Source: Ruminococcus sp.
Lineage (GTDB): Bacteria; Bacillota; Clostridia; Oscillospirales; Ruminococcaceae
Assembly (NCBI GenBank): GCA_017542125.1
Contig: JAFXXU010000022.1
Coordinates: 1 to 42,977 of the forward strand
Length of the DNA stretch: 42,977 nt
Direction: 5' to 3'
The notes below the pieces were generated by a model. It was not told where the DNA came from, did no database searches, and was given only the letters and a program-made list of their open reading frames with translations. Within the stretch, counting starts at the first letter, position 1; each line of letters begins with the position of its first letter. Below are positions 1 to 8,430 of this stretch, one piece after another. The position numbers and the translations under genes were made by a program.

Positions 1-11
1 AGCGTTTAGAA

Positions 12-92
12 GGTGGGTGGTCTTGCAGTAGTGAGGGGCAGTGCGGGGTAACGCCTACCGGAAAAGTACCCCTCCACGCCTGCACGCCCACC
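12..92 (+). ncRNA. possible structured RNA, unknown family
   Basis: Nested complementary segments are visible. GGTGGG (12-17) pairs with CCCACC (87-92), TGCAG (24-28) with CTGCA (80-84), and AGGGG (34-38) with CCCCT (69-73), with further pairing possible inside. The stems enclose one another as in a single folded RNA. The segment lies before the promoter at 141-169, so it belongs to an earlier transcript or is its own RNA. I do not recognise it as tRNA, SRP RNA, tmRNA, RNase P RNA or a common riboswitch. It may also be cut by the window edge. Confidence 0.3.
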
Positions 93-140
93 GTCCAAAT
101 GAGGACCGCATCACAAGTAGAGGTAAAAGGCAAAAAAAGA

Positions 141-169
141 TTGACTAATTCGCCAAGGCGATGTATAAT
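141..169 (+). promoter_or_regulatory. sigma-A type promoter for the alcohol dehydrogenase gene
   Basis: A -35 box TTGACT (141-146) and a -10 box TATAAT (164-169) are separated by exactly 17 bases. The box lies 58 bases before the ATG at 227, which carries an AAGGAGG ribosome binding site at 213-219. Confidence 0.85.
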
Positions 170-226
170 ATTGGAAACAGCACGCAGCCCCCGGCTTGCG
201 TTGGATCAAACTAAGGAGGTCAGATA

Positions 227-1405
227 ATGGATAATTTCAACTTTTGCAGCCCTACCGAGTTCGTGTTCGGAAAGGGCAGGGAGAACGAGTGCGGCAGCTT
301 TGTAAAAAAGTACGGCGGCAGCAAGGTGCTCATCCACTACGGCGGCGGCTCGGCGGTGCGTTCGGGACTGCTTGGCAGGGTCAAGGATTCTCTCGCCGCT
401 CAGGGCGTAGGCTTTGCGGAGCTGGGGGGCGTTCAGCCCAATCCCCGGGATACGCTGGTTTATAAGGGCATAGAGCTCTGCCGCGCCGAGGGCATCGACT
501 TCATCCTCGCCGTAGGAGGCGGCTCGGTCATCGACTCGGCTAAGGCTATCGCCGCAGGCACCCTCTATGACGGCGATTTCTGGGACTTTTACAGCGGCAG
601 GAAGGTCGAAAAGGCTCTCCCTCTCGGCGTGGTGCTGACTATCGCCGCGGCGGGCTCCGAGGGCTCCGGCGACAGCGTCATCACCAAGGAAGACGGCCTG
701 CTCAAACGGGGCACCGGCTCGGATGTGCTCAGGTCGAAGTTCTCCGTCCTCGACCCGGAGCTGACCCAGACCCTCCCGGCCTATCAGACCGCCTGCGGCG
801 CCACCGATATCATGGCGCACGTTTTCGAGAGATATTTCACCAATACCAAAGAGGTCGAGATAACAGACCGCCTCTGTGAGGCCGTCCTGCTGACTATGGT
901 GAAAGAGACGCCCCGCGTCATCACCGACCCCAACAACTACGAAGCCCGCGCCAACATCATGTGGGCGGGCATGGTGGCTCACAACGGCCTTGTGGGCGTC
1001 GGAAGGTCTCAGGACTGGAACAGCCACGCCATCGAGCATGAGCTGTCAGCCCTCTACGACTGCGCTCACGGCGCCGGACTGGCGGTGATAATGCCCGCAT
1101 GGATGGAGTTCGTCCACAGCCACGACGTTATGCGTTTCTGCCAGATGGCGACGAGGGTCTTCGGCTGTCAGATGAACTACGCCGACCCCGAGACCACGGC
1201 TATGGAGGGCATACAGCGGTTCAGAGCCTTCCTCCACAGCATCGGTATGCCGGTGAACCTGTCAGAGCTGGGCGCCAAAGAGGAGGACATCCCCCTGCTG
1301 GTGGAAAAGCTGGGTCTGGGCGACGGCAGGACATGGGGCTTCGTGCAGCTCTCTGCGGCGGACGTCACCGAAATATACAAGCTGGCAGCCAAGGCAAAGG
1401 CCTGA
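227..1405 (+). CDS. iron-containing alcohol dehydrogenase (butanol dehydrogenase-like)
   Basis: This 392-residue cytoplasmic enzyme belongs to the iron-dependent (group III) alcohol dehydrogenases, which reduce aldehydes to alcohols with NAD(P)H. The N-terminal nucleotide-binding half carries the glycine-rich GGGSVIDSAK motif at residues 97-106. The C-terminal helical half carries the metal ligands expected of the family: D194 and H198 in TDIMAH, H267 in the SHAIEHE stretch, and H281 in DCAHGAGL. Length and motif order fit the NAD(P)H-dependent butanol dehydrogenase branch (BdhA/YugJ). Substrate cannot be told from sequence; a role in fermentation or aldehyde detoxification is inference. It is a single-gene unit with its own promoter, a strong ribosome binding site and a hairpin after the stop. 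Confidence 0.92.
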   Translation: MDNFNFCSPTEFVFGKGRENECGSFVKKYGGSKVLIHYGGGSAVRSGLLGRVKDSLAAQGVGFAELGGVQPNPRDTLVYKGIELCRAEGIDFILAVGGGSVIDSAKAIAAGTLYDGDFWDFYSGRKVEKALPLGVVLTIAAAGSEGSGDSVITKEDGLLKRGTGSDVLRSKFSVLDPELTQTLPAYQTACGATDIMAHVFERYFTNTKEVEITDRLCEAVLLTMVKETPRVITDPNNYEARANIMWAGMVAHNGLVGVGRSQDWNSHAIEHELSALYDCAHGAGLAVIMPAWMEFVHSHDVMRFCQMATRVFGCQMNYADPETTAMEGIQRFRAFLHSIGMPVNLSELGAKEEDIPLLVEKLGLGDGRTWGFVQLSAADVTEIYKLAAKAKA

Positions 1406-1427
1406 CTGCGCTTCATACTGTAACCTC

Positions 1428-1466
1428 ACGGGTATCTCACCGCTTTGTCGGGGGATACCCGTTTCT
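1428..1466 (+). terminator. probable terminator after the alcohol dehydrogenase
   Basis: ACGGGTATC (1428-1436) pairs with GATACCCGT (1454-1462), with an additional C-G pair inside. The T-tract after it is weak (TTCTGTG), so termination may be partial. The next promoter begins at 1471. Confidence 0.5.
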
Positions 1467-1470
1467 GTGC

Positions 1471-1499
1471 TTGATTATCTGTAACATCCGTGCTATAAT
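1471..1499 (+). promoter_or_regulatory. promoter for the first ECF sigma operon
   Basis: TTGATT (1471-1476) and TATAAT (1494-1499) are 17 bases apart, 31 bases before the ATG at 1530. This looks like a housekeeping promoter. A typical ECF-type autoregulatory promoter (AAC-type -35 with CGT-type -10) was not convincingly seen. Confidence 0.75.
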
Positions 1500-1529
1500 A
1501 TACCTATCTGACCTGAACGGAGTGACACC

Positions 1530-2066
1530 ATGCTATCTGCTTATATGGCGCTTATCGACAGTAAGCCCCTGCGTAAAGAATTCGAGCGTTTCTACAACGA
1601 CAACCGCCGCCTTGGCATGAGCAAGGCCTATGAGGTGCTGGGCAATATCTCCATGGCTGAGGACGCCCTGTCCGAGGCCTTTTTCAGGCTGGCGAAATGT
1701 TTTCAAAAAGTTCACAATTTGCCTTCTCATAAATTGCAGTCTTATTTCGTTATAATAGTCAGGAACGTATCTATCGCCCTGCTGCGCCGGGAGAGCCGCG
1801 CCGATGTAGTCGAATACGCCGATGAGCACGGTTACGGTCAGGCTCCCGACGAGCTGCCTGACAGCGATGCCGCGGAGCTTGCCCGGTGCATCGGTCTGCT
1901 GGGGGACACCGACAGGGAGATACTGTATCTGAGATTTGAGCTTGAGCTGGACTATGACGAGATAGCCCGCGCCCTGGGCATCACCGAGGACGCCGCCCGT
2001 CACCGGGTACACCATGCCCGGAGCAGGCTCAGAAAGCTGCTTGAGGGGGAGTGTGCGGATGAATGA
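1530..2066 (+). CDS. ECF-type RNA polymerase sigma factor 1
   Basis: This 178-residue protein has the two-domain layout of extracytoplasmic-function sigma factors. A region 2 lies at about residues 15-85, including the EDALSEAFFRLAK stretch and a segment with several aromatic residues. An acidic linker follows, then a region 4 helix-turn-helix at about 120-172 (LGDTDREILYLRFELELDY, then EIARALGITEDAARHRVHHARSRL). It would direct RNA polymerase to a small regulon when released from its anti-sigma partner. The following gene starts inside its last codons (8-base overlap), the classic sigma / anti-sigma arrangement. The target promoters are unknown; the lipoprotein cluster downstream is the natural candidate. 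Confidence 0.9.
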   Translation: MLSAYMALIDSKPLRKEFERFYNDNRRLGMSKAYEVLGNISMAEDALSEAFFRLAKCFQKVHNLPSHKLQSYFVIIVRNVSIALLRRESRADVVEYADEHGYGQAPDELPDSDAAELARCIGLLGDTDREILYLRFELELDYDEIARALGITEDAARHRVHHARSRLRKLLEGECADE

Positions 2067-2727
2067 CAAAAGGCTTGGAACAGCGCTGGCGGAGGTCTGC
2101 GAGGACAGGCTGCTGACCGACAGCGGAGCCCTGCCGGAGGGGTTCGAGTTCTCGGAGGGGTTCGAGCAGAGGATGCGGAGCATCATCGGCACCGAGAGAA
2201 AGCCCTTCCTGCGGGGGAGGCTGAAAGCCGGGCTCATCATCGCGGCGATTTTCGCGGCGGGTTTCTGCCTGGGCATGGCAAGGGAGCCCCTGTGGAACTA
2301 CATCGTACAGCATGATGACGGCGGCAGGAACATCTCTTTCGACGTGAATACGGTCAAGGATCCGAAGAAGAAGATCGAGCAGGTCTACGAGCTGGGCGGC
2401 CTGCCGGAGGGCTACGATCTGGTGTGGGAGTCCTCCAACAGGGAGGCCTGTTCCCGGACATACGGCCTGAAAAAAGGCGACGGCGCGGAGCTTTACAACG
2501 TGATCTTCTTCGGGCAGTATATCCCCTACATCTACTACGACGCCCATTTTTCTGACAATGCCCGGTACTGCTTCGACGAGGATGGCACTCAGTACTACGT
2601 TGACGAAACTCCCGAATGGTCGGGGGCCGTATGGTATCAGGACGGTTATGTGTTCCTTGTTTCCGGCAGTCTGCCCAAAGACAAAATACTTGATTTGTGT
2701 AAAACGCTGAAAAAGTCAGAAAGCTGA
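2059..2727 (+). CDS. single-pass membrane anti-sigma-like protein, DUF4367-like C-terminus
   Basis: I chose the ATG at 2059 because GGGGGAG sits 7 bases before it; the open frame extends further upstream but only inside the sigma gene. The 222-residue product has a cytoplasmic N-terminus of about 56 residues, one hydrophobic segment (about 57-75, GLIIAAIFAAGFCLGMA) and an outside domain. The C-terminal part (tyrosine/tryptophan-rich, ending WYQDGYVFLVSGSLPKDKIL) resembles DUF4367 domains commonly fused to clostridial anti-sigma proteins. Position and overlap make it the likely regulator of ECF sigma factor 1: it would hold the sigma at the membrane until an envelope signal is sensed. No zinc-binding HxxxCxxC motif was seen, so it is not a classic ZAS protein. 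Confidence 0.75.
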   Translation: MNDKRLGTALAEVCEDRLLTDSGALPEGFEFSEGFEQRMRSIIGTERKPFLRGRLKAGLIIAAIFAAGFCLGMAREPLWNYIVQHDDGGRNISFDVNTVKDPKKKIEQVYELGGLPEGYDLVWESSNREACSRTYGLKKGDGAELYNVIFFGQYIPYIYYDAHFSDNARYCFDEDGTQYYVDETPEWSGAVWYQDGYVFLVSGSLPKDKILDLCKTLKKSES

Positions 2728-2767
2728 CCTCATCATCTCACAAACCGGGTGAAAATAACGTTTATAT

Positions 2768-2798
2768 GGGTGCGGAGCGATCCGCACCCGATTTTTTT
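2768..2798 (+). terminator. strong intrinsic terminator between anti-sigma 1 and the lipoprotein array
   Basis: A perfect 9-base-pair stem, GGGTGCGGA (2768-2776) with TCCGCACCC (2781-2789), has a GCGA tetraloop and is followed by seven T (2792-2798). Only 20 bases separate it from the first lipoprotein ATG. The array must therefore be reached by read-through, or from a promoter upstream whose transcript passes this hairpin. Confidence 0.9.
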
Positions 2799-2818
2799 GA
2801 GACAACAAGGAGGTAACT

Positions 2819-3982
2819 ATGAAAAAACGAACTATCGCGCTGCTGTGCGCGGCGGCAATAATGCTGACTGCCTGTACCGGCTCCGATGCAGACGGTTCAA
2901 CCCCTGCCTCTGCTAACGGTACAGAGAGCCGTGTGACCATTGATACTCCAAACGAAGAATATTCGTTTACGCTGGGGCATCCAAAGGATTCGTTTTCCCT
3001 TGATACATCAGCCATGCAGCATATCAAAGCATCTGATGATACCGAAATAGTGATATCACCCCCCGATAAGGTGTACAAGTTTGATTATTCATCAGATGAT
3101 CTTGACTATAATTCCAAACGCGATGCTATAGGAAGGGCTTATCTTGGCAGCAGCTATAACAGCTGTTTCTGGAAAGAGACCCAAGAGAATATCGCCACCG
3201 GTTTCAGGCTTATTGAAGCTGTTTATCAGAGTGAAGACTTTCCCGAGGTGATCTCGCTGACCAACTGCGGCAATTTTGTGTTTCAGCCTCAACCGGGTCT
3301 GCTCACATCGGTCTCGTGGGACGGAGTCGTTATTCAAAACGATGATACGATGTGCGTATTATCGGATAAAAGCAAGACCTCTTACAGCAAGGCTCTGGAA
3401 AGAGCAAATGCGCTGATAAAGGGCTTTGATGAAGCTGTGGGCAGAACAAGCAGCCGCGAACCCGAGGTAAGCTATGACCCGAAAGCAGCGGCAGTCAAGG
3501 TGGAATATCGGCAGGTAGTTCATGAGCTTGATCTCTGTAAGATAAGATATCAGATGCTGTACCCGGAACAGGACACAGATCATTTAGGGCTGTGGAACAC
3601 AGGAAGTGATCCGCAGGAAGAGGTATACCTGTGTTCATCAGACGAAAAAGGCTACTATATCAAGGTCATGGGCGGAACGCTTAAAATCGTCGATAAAGAA
3701 GAATACGATAAAATGATAACTCTTCAGTCAGCACTGGAATATCTTGACAGCGCGGTTGCAGTCTATTTTGATCTCACGGTCAAAAAAGCAGAGCTGAAAT
3801 ACCTGCTCACGACTGAAAAGGGTGAAGTGTTTGACGACGGGTCATTTAATTACAACAACAGCGACGGCATCCCCGTCTGGGAAATAATACTATACAACCA
3901 GCTGGAGCATCAGGACTACGCTTATGTGATGAACGTTCTGAACGGTGAGTATTCGCTGGTGAAACTGAAAGCAAACAATTAA
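2819..3982 (+). CDS. lipoprotein 1 of the array
   Basis: A 387-residue secreted lipoprotein: a lysine/arginine start, a hydrophobic stretch containing LLCAA, and the lipobox LTAC with C19 as the lipidated cysteine. The mature part has two regions shared with its neighbours. The first is a motif near residues 82-105 (VYKFDYSS..DLDY..KRD..GRAYLG). The second is the C-terminal module ITLQSALEYL...AELKYLLTT...IPVWEIILYN...YAYVMNVLNGEYSLVKL. The end of that module recalls PepSY/YycI-type domains, which is a weak resemblance only. An AAGGAGG ribosome binding site precedes the ATG. GC content looks lower than in most of the cluster. Function unknown; the context suggests an extracellular partner of the ABC-2 transporter encoded in the same block. 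Confidence 0.85.
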   Translation: MKKRTIALLCAAAIMLTACTGSDADGSTPASANGTESRVTIDTPNEEYSFTLGHPKDSFSLDTSAMQHIKASDDTEIVISPPDKVYKFDYSSDDLDYNSKRDAIGRAYLGSSYNSCFWKETQENIATGFRLIEAVYQSEDFPEVISLTNCGNFVFQPQPGLLTSVSWDGVVIQNDDTMCVLSDKSKTSYSKALERANALIKGFDEAVGRTSSREPEVSYDPKAAAVKVEYRQVVHELDLCKIRYQMLYPEQDTDHLGLWNTGSDPQEEVYLCSSDEKGYYIKVMGGTLKIVDKEEYDKMITLQSALEYLDSAVAVYFDLTVKKAELKYLLTTEKGEVFDDGSFNYNNSDGIPVWEIILYNQLEHQDYAYVMNVLNGEYSLVKLKANN

Positions 3983-3997
3983 AGAAAGGTGAGAAAT

Positions 3998-5158
3998 ATG
4001 AACATAAGAAAGCTAACAGCCCTGCTGTGCGGGGCGGCAATAATGCTGACTGCCTGTACCGGCTCCGATGCAGACGGTTCAACCCCTGCCTCTGCTAACG
4101 GTACAGAGAGCCGTGTGACCATTGATACTCCCAACGGAGAATATGGATTTACATTTGATCTGCTGGAAAACTCATATGCACTTGATACCTCAAATATGGA
4201 GAAGATAACAACATATGAATATTCAAAGGTCGTGAGAGCCGATATCGACGGTGTATATGAGTTTAACTACTCATTGCCTGACCTTGATTACTACTCTAAA
4301 CGCGAAGCATTAGGGAAAGCCTATTTAGGCGACGCATATGACAGCAGCTGCTGGGAAATTAAAAAAGTTAGCAATACAAAGGAGCTTAGTGCGCAGTATC
4401 TAAGTCTCAGCTCATCTGAAAGCATGACGGCTAATAACTCCGGCGTTTTTTTCTACCGTCCTGACAGCGAAGCGCCTTTTGCACCTACATGGATCGGAGA
4501 GCTTATTGAAGACAACGATGACGCTTATAAATTGACAGATAAAAGCAGCATCACCTACAAGGAAGCAGTTAAAATAGCCGAGGAAGCTTTCAAGCCCTTT
4601 AATGAAGTCATCGATAAAGGCAAAGCATTTGTTCCGACGGTAAGCTACAACGAAGGTCGGGCGATGATCAGGGTGGATTATCAACAGCAGTTTCACGGCC
4701 TTTTAAAATGCTGGGCAAATTCCGCAAATACTCAGTATTCAAGCGAAAAAACTGACGGACTGGGAGTAAGGTCTGCCGCTGGCGATATAACAAAGAGCGT
4801 ATATATCTATTCCTCGGCTGACAAGGGTTACTATATCCGTGTTTTGGGTACTTCAATGGAGCTAAAGGATATCCAAAAATACGATCGGCTGATCACGCTG
4901 CAATCAGCTCTTGAATATCTCGATACCAATTTAGCTCCTAATATGGATATGATACTTAAGAGCGCAAATCTAAGATACCTGCTCACCACCGAGGTCGGAG
5001 AAAAAGATGCTGACGGTTCCTATGTTGCAATGTTCAAGACAGCTATCCCCGTCTGGGAAATAATACTCTACAACCGTGGGGAGCTTCAGGACTATGCCTA
5101 CGTGCTGAACGTTCTGAACGGTGAGTATTCGCTGGTGAAGCTGAAACCGAACAATTAA
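3998..5158 (+). CDS. lipoprotein 2 of the array
   Basis: I chose the ATG at 3998, with AAAGG 8 bases before it; a GTG at 3989 overlaps the ribosome binding site. The 386-residue lipoprotein has lipobox LTAC (C20). A 110-base stretch at 4022-4131 matches lipoprotein 1 (2840-2949) with one mismatch, so the signal peptide and first mature residues are nearly identical. The middle then diverges, keeping the VYEFNYS..DLDY..KRE..GKAYLG motif and the C-terminal IPVWEIILYN / VLNGEYSLVKL module. The gap to lipoprotein 1 is 15 bases, the same as the next two gaps. Like lipoprotein 1 it is AT-richer than the genes after it. It is a recent paralogue; the ligand is unknown. Confidence 0.85.
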   Translation: MNIRKLTALLCGAAIMLTACTGSDADGSTPASANGTESRVTIDTPNGEYGFTFDLLENSYALDTSNMEKITTYEYSKVVRADIDGVYEFNYSLPDLDYYSKREALGKAYLGDAYDSSCWEIKKVSNTKELSAQYLSLSSSESMTANNSGVFFYRPDSEAPFAPTWIGELIEDNDDAYKLTDKSSITYKEAVKIAEEAFKPFNEVIDKGKAFVPTVSYNEGRAMIRVDYQQQFHGLLKCWANSANTQYSSEKTDGLGVRSAAGDITKSVYIYSSADKGYYIRVLGTSMELKDIQKYDRLITLQSALEYLDTNLAPNMDMILKSANLRYLLTTEVGEKDADGSYVAMFKTAIPVWEIILYNRGELQDYAYVLNVLNGEYSLVKLKPNN

Positions 5159-5173
5159 AGAAAGGTGAGAAAT

Positions 5174-6328
5174 ATGAACATAAGAAAGCTAACAGCCCTG
5201 CTCTGCGCAGCGGTGATGATGCTGGCAGGCTGTTCCGAGCCTCCCAAAAACCTCACCGAAAGCAACCCGGACACATTTTCCGCCGAGGAAGGGGAGTTTG
5301 TCTTTGATCAAGACCTGCTCCGGAACAGCGCTTCACTCGACCTTGAGGGAATGGAGCACCTTAAAGCTGCGGAGGATATGGTCATCCTGACTCCGGACAC
5401 AGACAAGGTCTATGAGTTCGGCTACGCATGGACAGACCTTGACGTTTTCTCCCGCCGCGACGAGCTGGGAAAGGTCTTCCTCGGCGAGGACTATGACAGC
5501 AGCCTGTGGAGAGAGGAAAAAGAAACGCTCTATAATGACGAAGAGAAGATAAGAGGGTTCTACGAGCCGAAGGACTGGGAAGGATATTTCATGGCAGACA
5601 CCAATTCTTCGCTCTTTTATCAGACCGACAGGAGTTGGCACCCGCTGGGCAGCCAAAAAAAGACCGACGAGCAGCTCATCGAGGATGACGGTACAGAATA
5701 TAAGCTCTCCGACGGCAGCAGCATCACCTATAATGAGGCCGTGGATATCGCCGACGGGCTGATGGAGGGCTTTGAAAGCGCCTTCGGGAGAGAGAAGGCT
5801 AATGTCACCGAGGTAAGATACGACCCTGACGAAAAAGCCGTGACCGTGGATTATTTTCAGCGGGTACACGGTATGAAGATCTGCGAGATAAGCGAAGAAA
5901 TGGAGATACACGGTCTTGAGCCGTCTTCCGAGGATAAGCTCGGAGCTGCAAACACCCCGAGCAGTCTTTTGAAAAGAGTGTACGTATACGGCAGAGACAA
6001 GGTCTTCTTTCAATTAAGTGGCGGAGAGATCGATACATCGGACATAAACGAATACGACAAGATAATAACGCTGCGGTCAGCTATGGAATGCCTTGATGAT
6101 TACCTTGCAGTGAATATGGAGTTTGAGGTCAGGCGGGCGGAGCTGAAATATCTGCTCACCACCGAAATGGAAGAATTGGACGGCAAGACGGTGTTGTTCA
6201 AACACAAGAGCGGCATCCCGGTGTGGGAGGTAAGGCTTTACAACACCCGCGAGAAGCGGGAATATGCCTACCTGATAAACACCGTAAGCGGGGAGTTCTC
6301 GCTGGTGAAACTGATACCGAACAGCTAA
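5174..6328 (+). CDS. lipoprotein 3 of the array
   Basis: A 384-residue lipoprotein from the ATG at 5174, chosen by the AAAGG site. It has an MNIRKLTALLCAA signal and lipobox LAGC (C20). The first residues are identical to those of lipoproteins 2 and 4, but the mature N-terminus is new and acidic. The shared motif reads VYEFGYAWTDLDVFSRRDELGKVFLG, followed by YDSSLW. The C-terminal module is IPVWEVRLYN ... YLINTVSGEFSLVKL. Base composition is more GC-rich than in lipoproteins 1 and 2. It lies in the 15-base-spaced run of lipoproteins 1 to 4 and is probably co-transcribed and co-translated with them. No enzyme motif was seen. Confidence 0.85.
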   Translation: MNIRKLTALLCAAVMMLAGCSEPPKNLTESNPDTFSAEEGEFVFDQDLLRNSASLDLEGMEHLKAAEDMVILTPDTDKVYEFGYAWTDLDVFSRRDELGKVFLGEDYDSSLWREEKETLYNDEEKIRGFYEPKDWEGYFMADTNSSLFYQTDRSWHPLGSQKKTDEQLIEDDGTEYKLSDGSSITYNEAVDIADGLMEGFESAFGREKANVTEVRYDPDEKAVTVDYFQRVHGMKICEISEEMEIHGLEPSSEDKLGAANTPSSLLKRVYVYGRDKVFFQLSGGEIDTSDINEYDKIITLRSAMECLDDYLAVNMEFEVRRAELKYLLTTEMEELDGKTVLFKHKSGIPVWEVRLYNTREKREYAYLINTVSGEFSLVKLIPNS

Positions 6329-6343
6329 AGGAAGGAGAGAAAT

Positions 6344-7543
6344 ATGAACATAAGAAAGCTAACAGCCCTGCTGTGCGCGGCGGCAATAATGCTGGCGGGC
6401 TGTGCTGAGCCCGACAGCTCATCAGATACCCGGAAGTACGAGTTCAAGCCCTGCACCGAGGTGCTTGCAGAGAAAGACCTCCCGGAGGACGTCTACGGCA
6501 ACCTCATCCTCCCCGCCGGGAGCATCACCCATAGTGCGGAGGCTGTGTATACCTTTGAGGCTGACTGGGGGGATGCAGTCCTCACCGAGAAGCACAGGGA
6601 GACCCTTGCACAGGTGTTAAGCGATTTTACCGGCAAGAGCGTTGATAAAAAAGAGCTTGCCCGGGACGGAAGCTACGGCTACAGATACTCCGACGACGAG
6701 GTCGCAGGGTTCATCGTTTCCACAGGGAGCTTCGGTGTGTCAAGGACAGACAGCGGTACGGCGGTACTGAACAACTACGCCGGGACAGAGCGGGTGATAC
6801 ACCTTGACCGGGGCGAGAATACCGGTATTTCCTACCCGGTGAACGGCGTCAGCTGCTCCGTTGATGATGCTGTGGCTGATTCGGAGGCCTATCTCCAAAG
6901 GCTGGGAATAGAGAAATACTTATCCCCCGGAGAGAGGCTTTCCCCCAAGTGTGTCTCGGTGATAAAGACCTACGGCAGCGTCCCCCGGGAGGACGAAGAG
7001 GTCATCCCCGACACCCAGCCCACCTACTGCTACAGGATATACTACTCGATACTAAAGGACGGCATCCCCTACACCGAGACCGGCGGCATCCCCTCCGAGG
7101 ACGGCAAGGGCTTCCCATACAGCAGCTTCTTCTCTACTGTCATCACCGAAAAGGGAAAGGTCGGTGCTGTGGAGTTTCAGGCCTACATTACCGCCGGGGA
7201 GAAAACTCAGTACAACGGGGAGCTGCTGAGCTGCAAGGGCGCTCTTGACAGGCTCTCGGATTATCTTGCGGAATACAAGGAGTACCAGGTCCCGGAGGTG
7301 GGGGCGGTCTACTGCGCCATAGCCCGGGAGGGTGACGGAAAGCTCAGTTACCGCCCTATGTGGCGGGTGATACTGGAGGAATACCCCGAGGATGCAAATA
7401 TACAGCTCCTCGTGAACGCCGCCTACATAGATATGATAAACGGAGATATTTACGTCTTTGACGACTCAAAGGCTCAGATGACCGGCACGGATAAGTCGGT
7501 CACGGGCCCGGCTCAGAATCTGACCCGGAAGGTGATACCATGA
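6344..7543 (+). CDS. lipoprotein 4 of the array
   Basis: A 399-residue lipoprotein with the same start (MNIRKLTALLCAAAIMLAGC, C20) and GGAAGGAGA as ribosome binding site. The mature part is more diverged. It keeps a VYTFEADWGD segment, the LSCKGALDRLSDYLAEYKEY helix region, and a C-terminal YRPMWRVILEEY / YIDMINGDIYVF module comparable to IPVWEIILYN / VLNGEYSL in lipoproteins 1 to 3, with extra residues after it. Its stop overlaps the ATG of the first permease (ATGA), so translation is coupled to the transporter. That coupling is good evidence that lipoprotein and transporter act together. Confidence 0.85.
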   Translation: MNIRKLTALLCAAAIMLAGCAEPDSSSDTRKYEFKPCTEVLAEKDLPEDVYGNLILPAGSITHSAEAVYTFEADWGDAVLTEKHRETLAQVLSDFTGKSVDKKELARDGSYGYRYSDDEVAGFIVSTGSFGVSRTDSGTAVLNNYAGTERVIHLDRGENTGISYPVNGVSCSVDDAVADSEAYLQRLGIEKYLSPGERLSPKCVSVIKTYGSVPREDEEVIPDTQPTYCYRIYYSILKDGIPYTETGGIPSEDGKGFPYSSFFSTVITEKGKVGAVEFQAYITAGEKTQYNGELLSCKGALDRLSDYLAEYKEYQVPEVGAVYCAIAREGDGKLSYRPMWRVILEEYPEDANIQLLVNAAYIDMINGDIYVFDDSKAQMTGTDKSVTGPAQNLTRKVIP

Positions 7544-8415
7544 AATTCCTGCACACTCTGAAACAAGACCTGAACAAGACCCTGATAAACGGCGGTTTTG
7601 CGGCGGCGGCACTGATGACCTGCGTGCTGTGCTTCACGGCCTCCGCCTACCGCGACAACTCCAACGACAAAAGCTACTCGGTGTTCGAGGCCTTCTTCTC
7701 CTTTGAGCGGCGGTTCATCGAGACCAACGACGAGTTCGCCTCCATTCGGCTTTTCGGAAACGGCCTCTCGGGGTACATCACCATGTTCATCCCGATCATC
7801 GTGGCGTTCCCCTTTATGGTGTCCTTCTGCGCCGAGCGAAACAACGGCCTGATGCGCTTTACGATCACGCGCTCCGGCAAGCTCAGATACTATCTGTCCA
7901 AATTTACGGCCTCGTTCCTCTCCGGCGGACTGGCTGTGATGATAGGGCTGGCGCTCTACGGCGTGATAGTCTGGATAGCCTTCCCCTCCATCGACAGCTA
8001 CGGCCTCGACCCCGAACAGCTGAGCTGGTCGATCCCCGACGGCGTGTTCGTCTCGGTGATGCGAAACCTGCTGGCGGCCTTTATCTACGGGGCTTTTTCC
8101 ACGCTGCCGGCGTTTTTCCTCTCGTCGTTCTGCAAGAACCCCTACATCATCACCTGCCTGCCCTTCATGCTGGTCTACGTGTGGAACACGGCGATCAACA
8201 AGCTTATGATGAAGGCCTTCGAGACCGGGGATTTTGAGATATATGAAAAGCTCTCCCCCTTCACCCCCGACTCCCCCCGGCAGCTGGCGTATATCAGCTT
8301 TTCCGGGATCACAGAGGCGCAGAAGAAAATGCTGATCTTCAACGGCGCGTATCTTTTTGTGCTGCTCATCGGGTTCATAGTCATTATGAACCTGCGGACG
8401 GATAAGGGAAATTGA
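7540..8415 (+). CDS. ABC-2 type transporter permease A
   Basis: This 291-residue integral membrane protein has about six hydrophobic segments: near residues 17-34, 75-92 (MFIPIIVAFPFMVSF), 125-150, 175-195, 205-225 and 268-286. An N-terminal segment is followed by a long extracellular loop, as in ABC-2 permeases of the BcrB / LanE-LanG kind. The CAERNNGLMRFTITRSGKLRYYLSKF stretch after the second helix is the typical cytoplasmic coupling region (limited by design to a short quote: RSGKLRYYLSKF). It starts inside the last codon of lipoprotein 4, and permease B follows 15 bases later with its own AGGAGG site. The pair would form the membrane channel for the ATPase at 14018. Substrate unknown. 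Confidence 0.85.
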   Translation: MKFLHTLKQDLNKTLINGGFAAAALMTCVLCFTASAYRDNSNDKSYSVFEAFFSFERRFIETNDEFASIRLFGNGLSGYITMFIPIIVAFPFMVSFCAERNNGLMRFTITRSGKLRYYLSKFTASFLSGGLAVMIGLALYGVIVWIAFPSIDSYGLDPEQLSWSIPDGVFVSVMRNLLAAFIYGAFSTLPAFFLSSFCKNPYIITCLPFMLVYVWNTAINKLMMKAFETGDFEIYEKLSPFTPDSPRQLAYISFSGITEAQKKMLIFNGAYLFVLLIGFIVIMNLRTDKGN

Positions 8416-8430
8416 GGAGGTGCCGCCGAT

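Noticed and set aside
3-225. Open plus-strand frame at the window start
   Set aside because: No start codon with a ribosome site, unlikely protein composition, and it crosses a promoter and the ribosome site of the next gene.
2014-2058. Earlier start of anti-sigma 1
   Set aside because: The extra 15 codons lie inside the sigma region 4 coding sequence and lack a ribosome site, whereas GGGGGAG fits the ATG at 2059.
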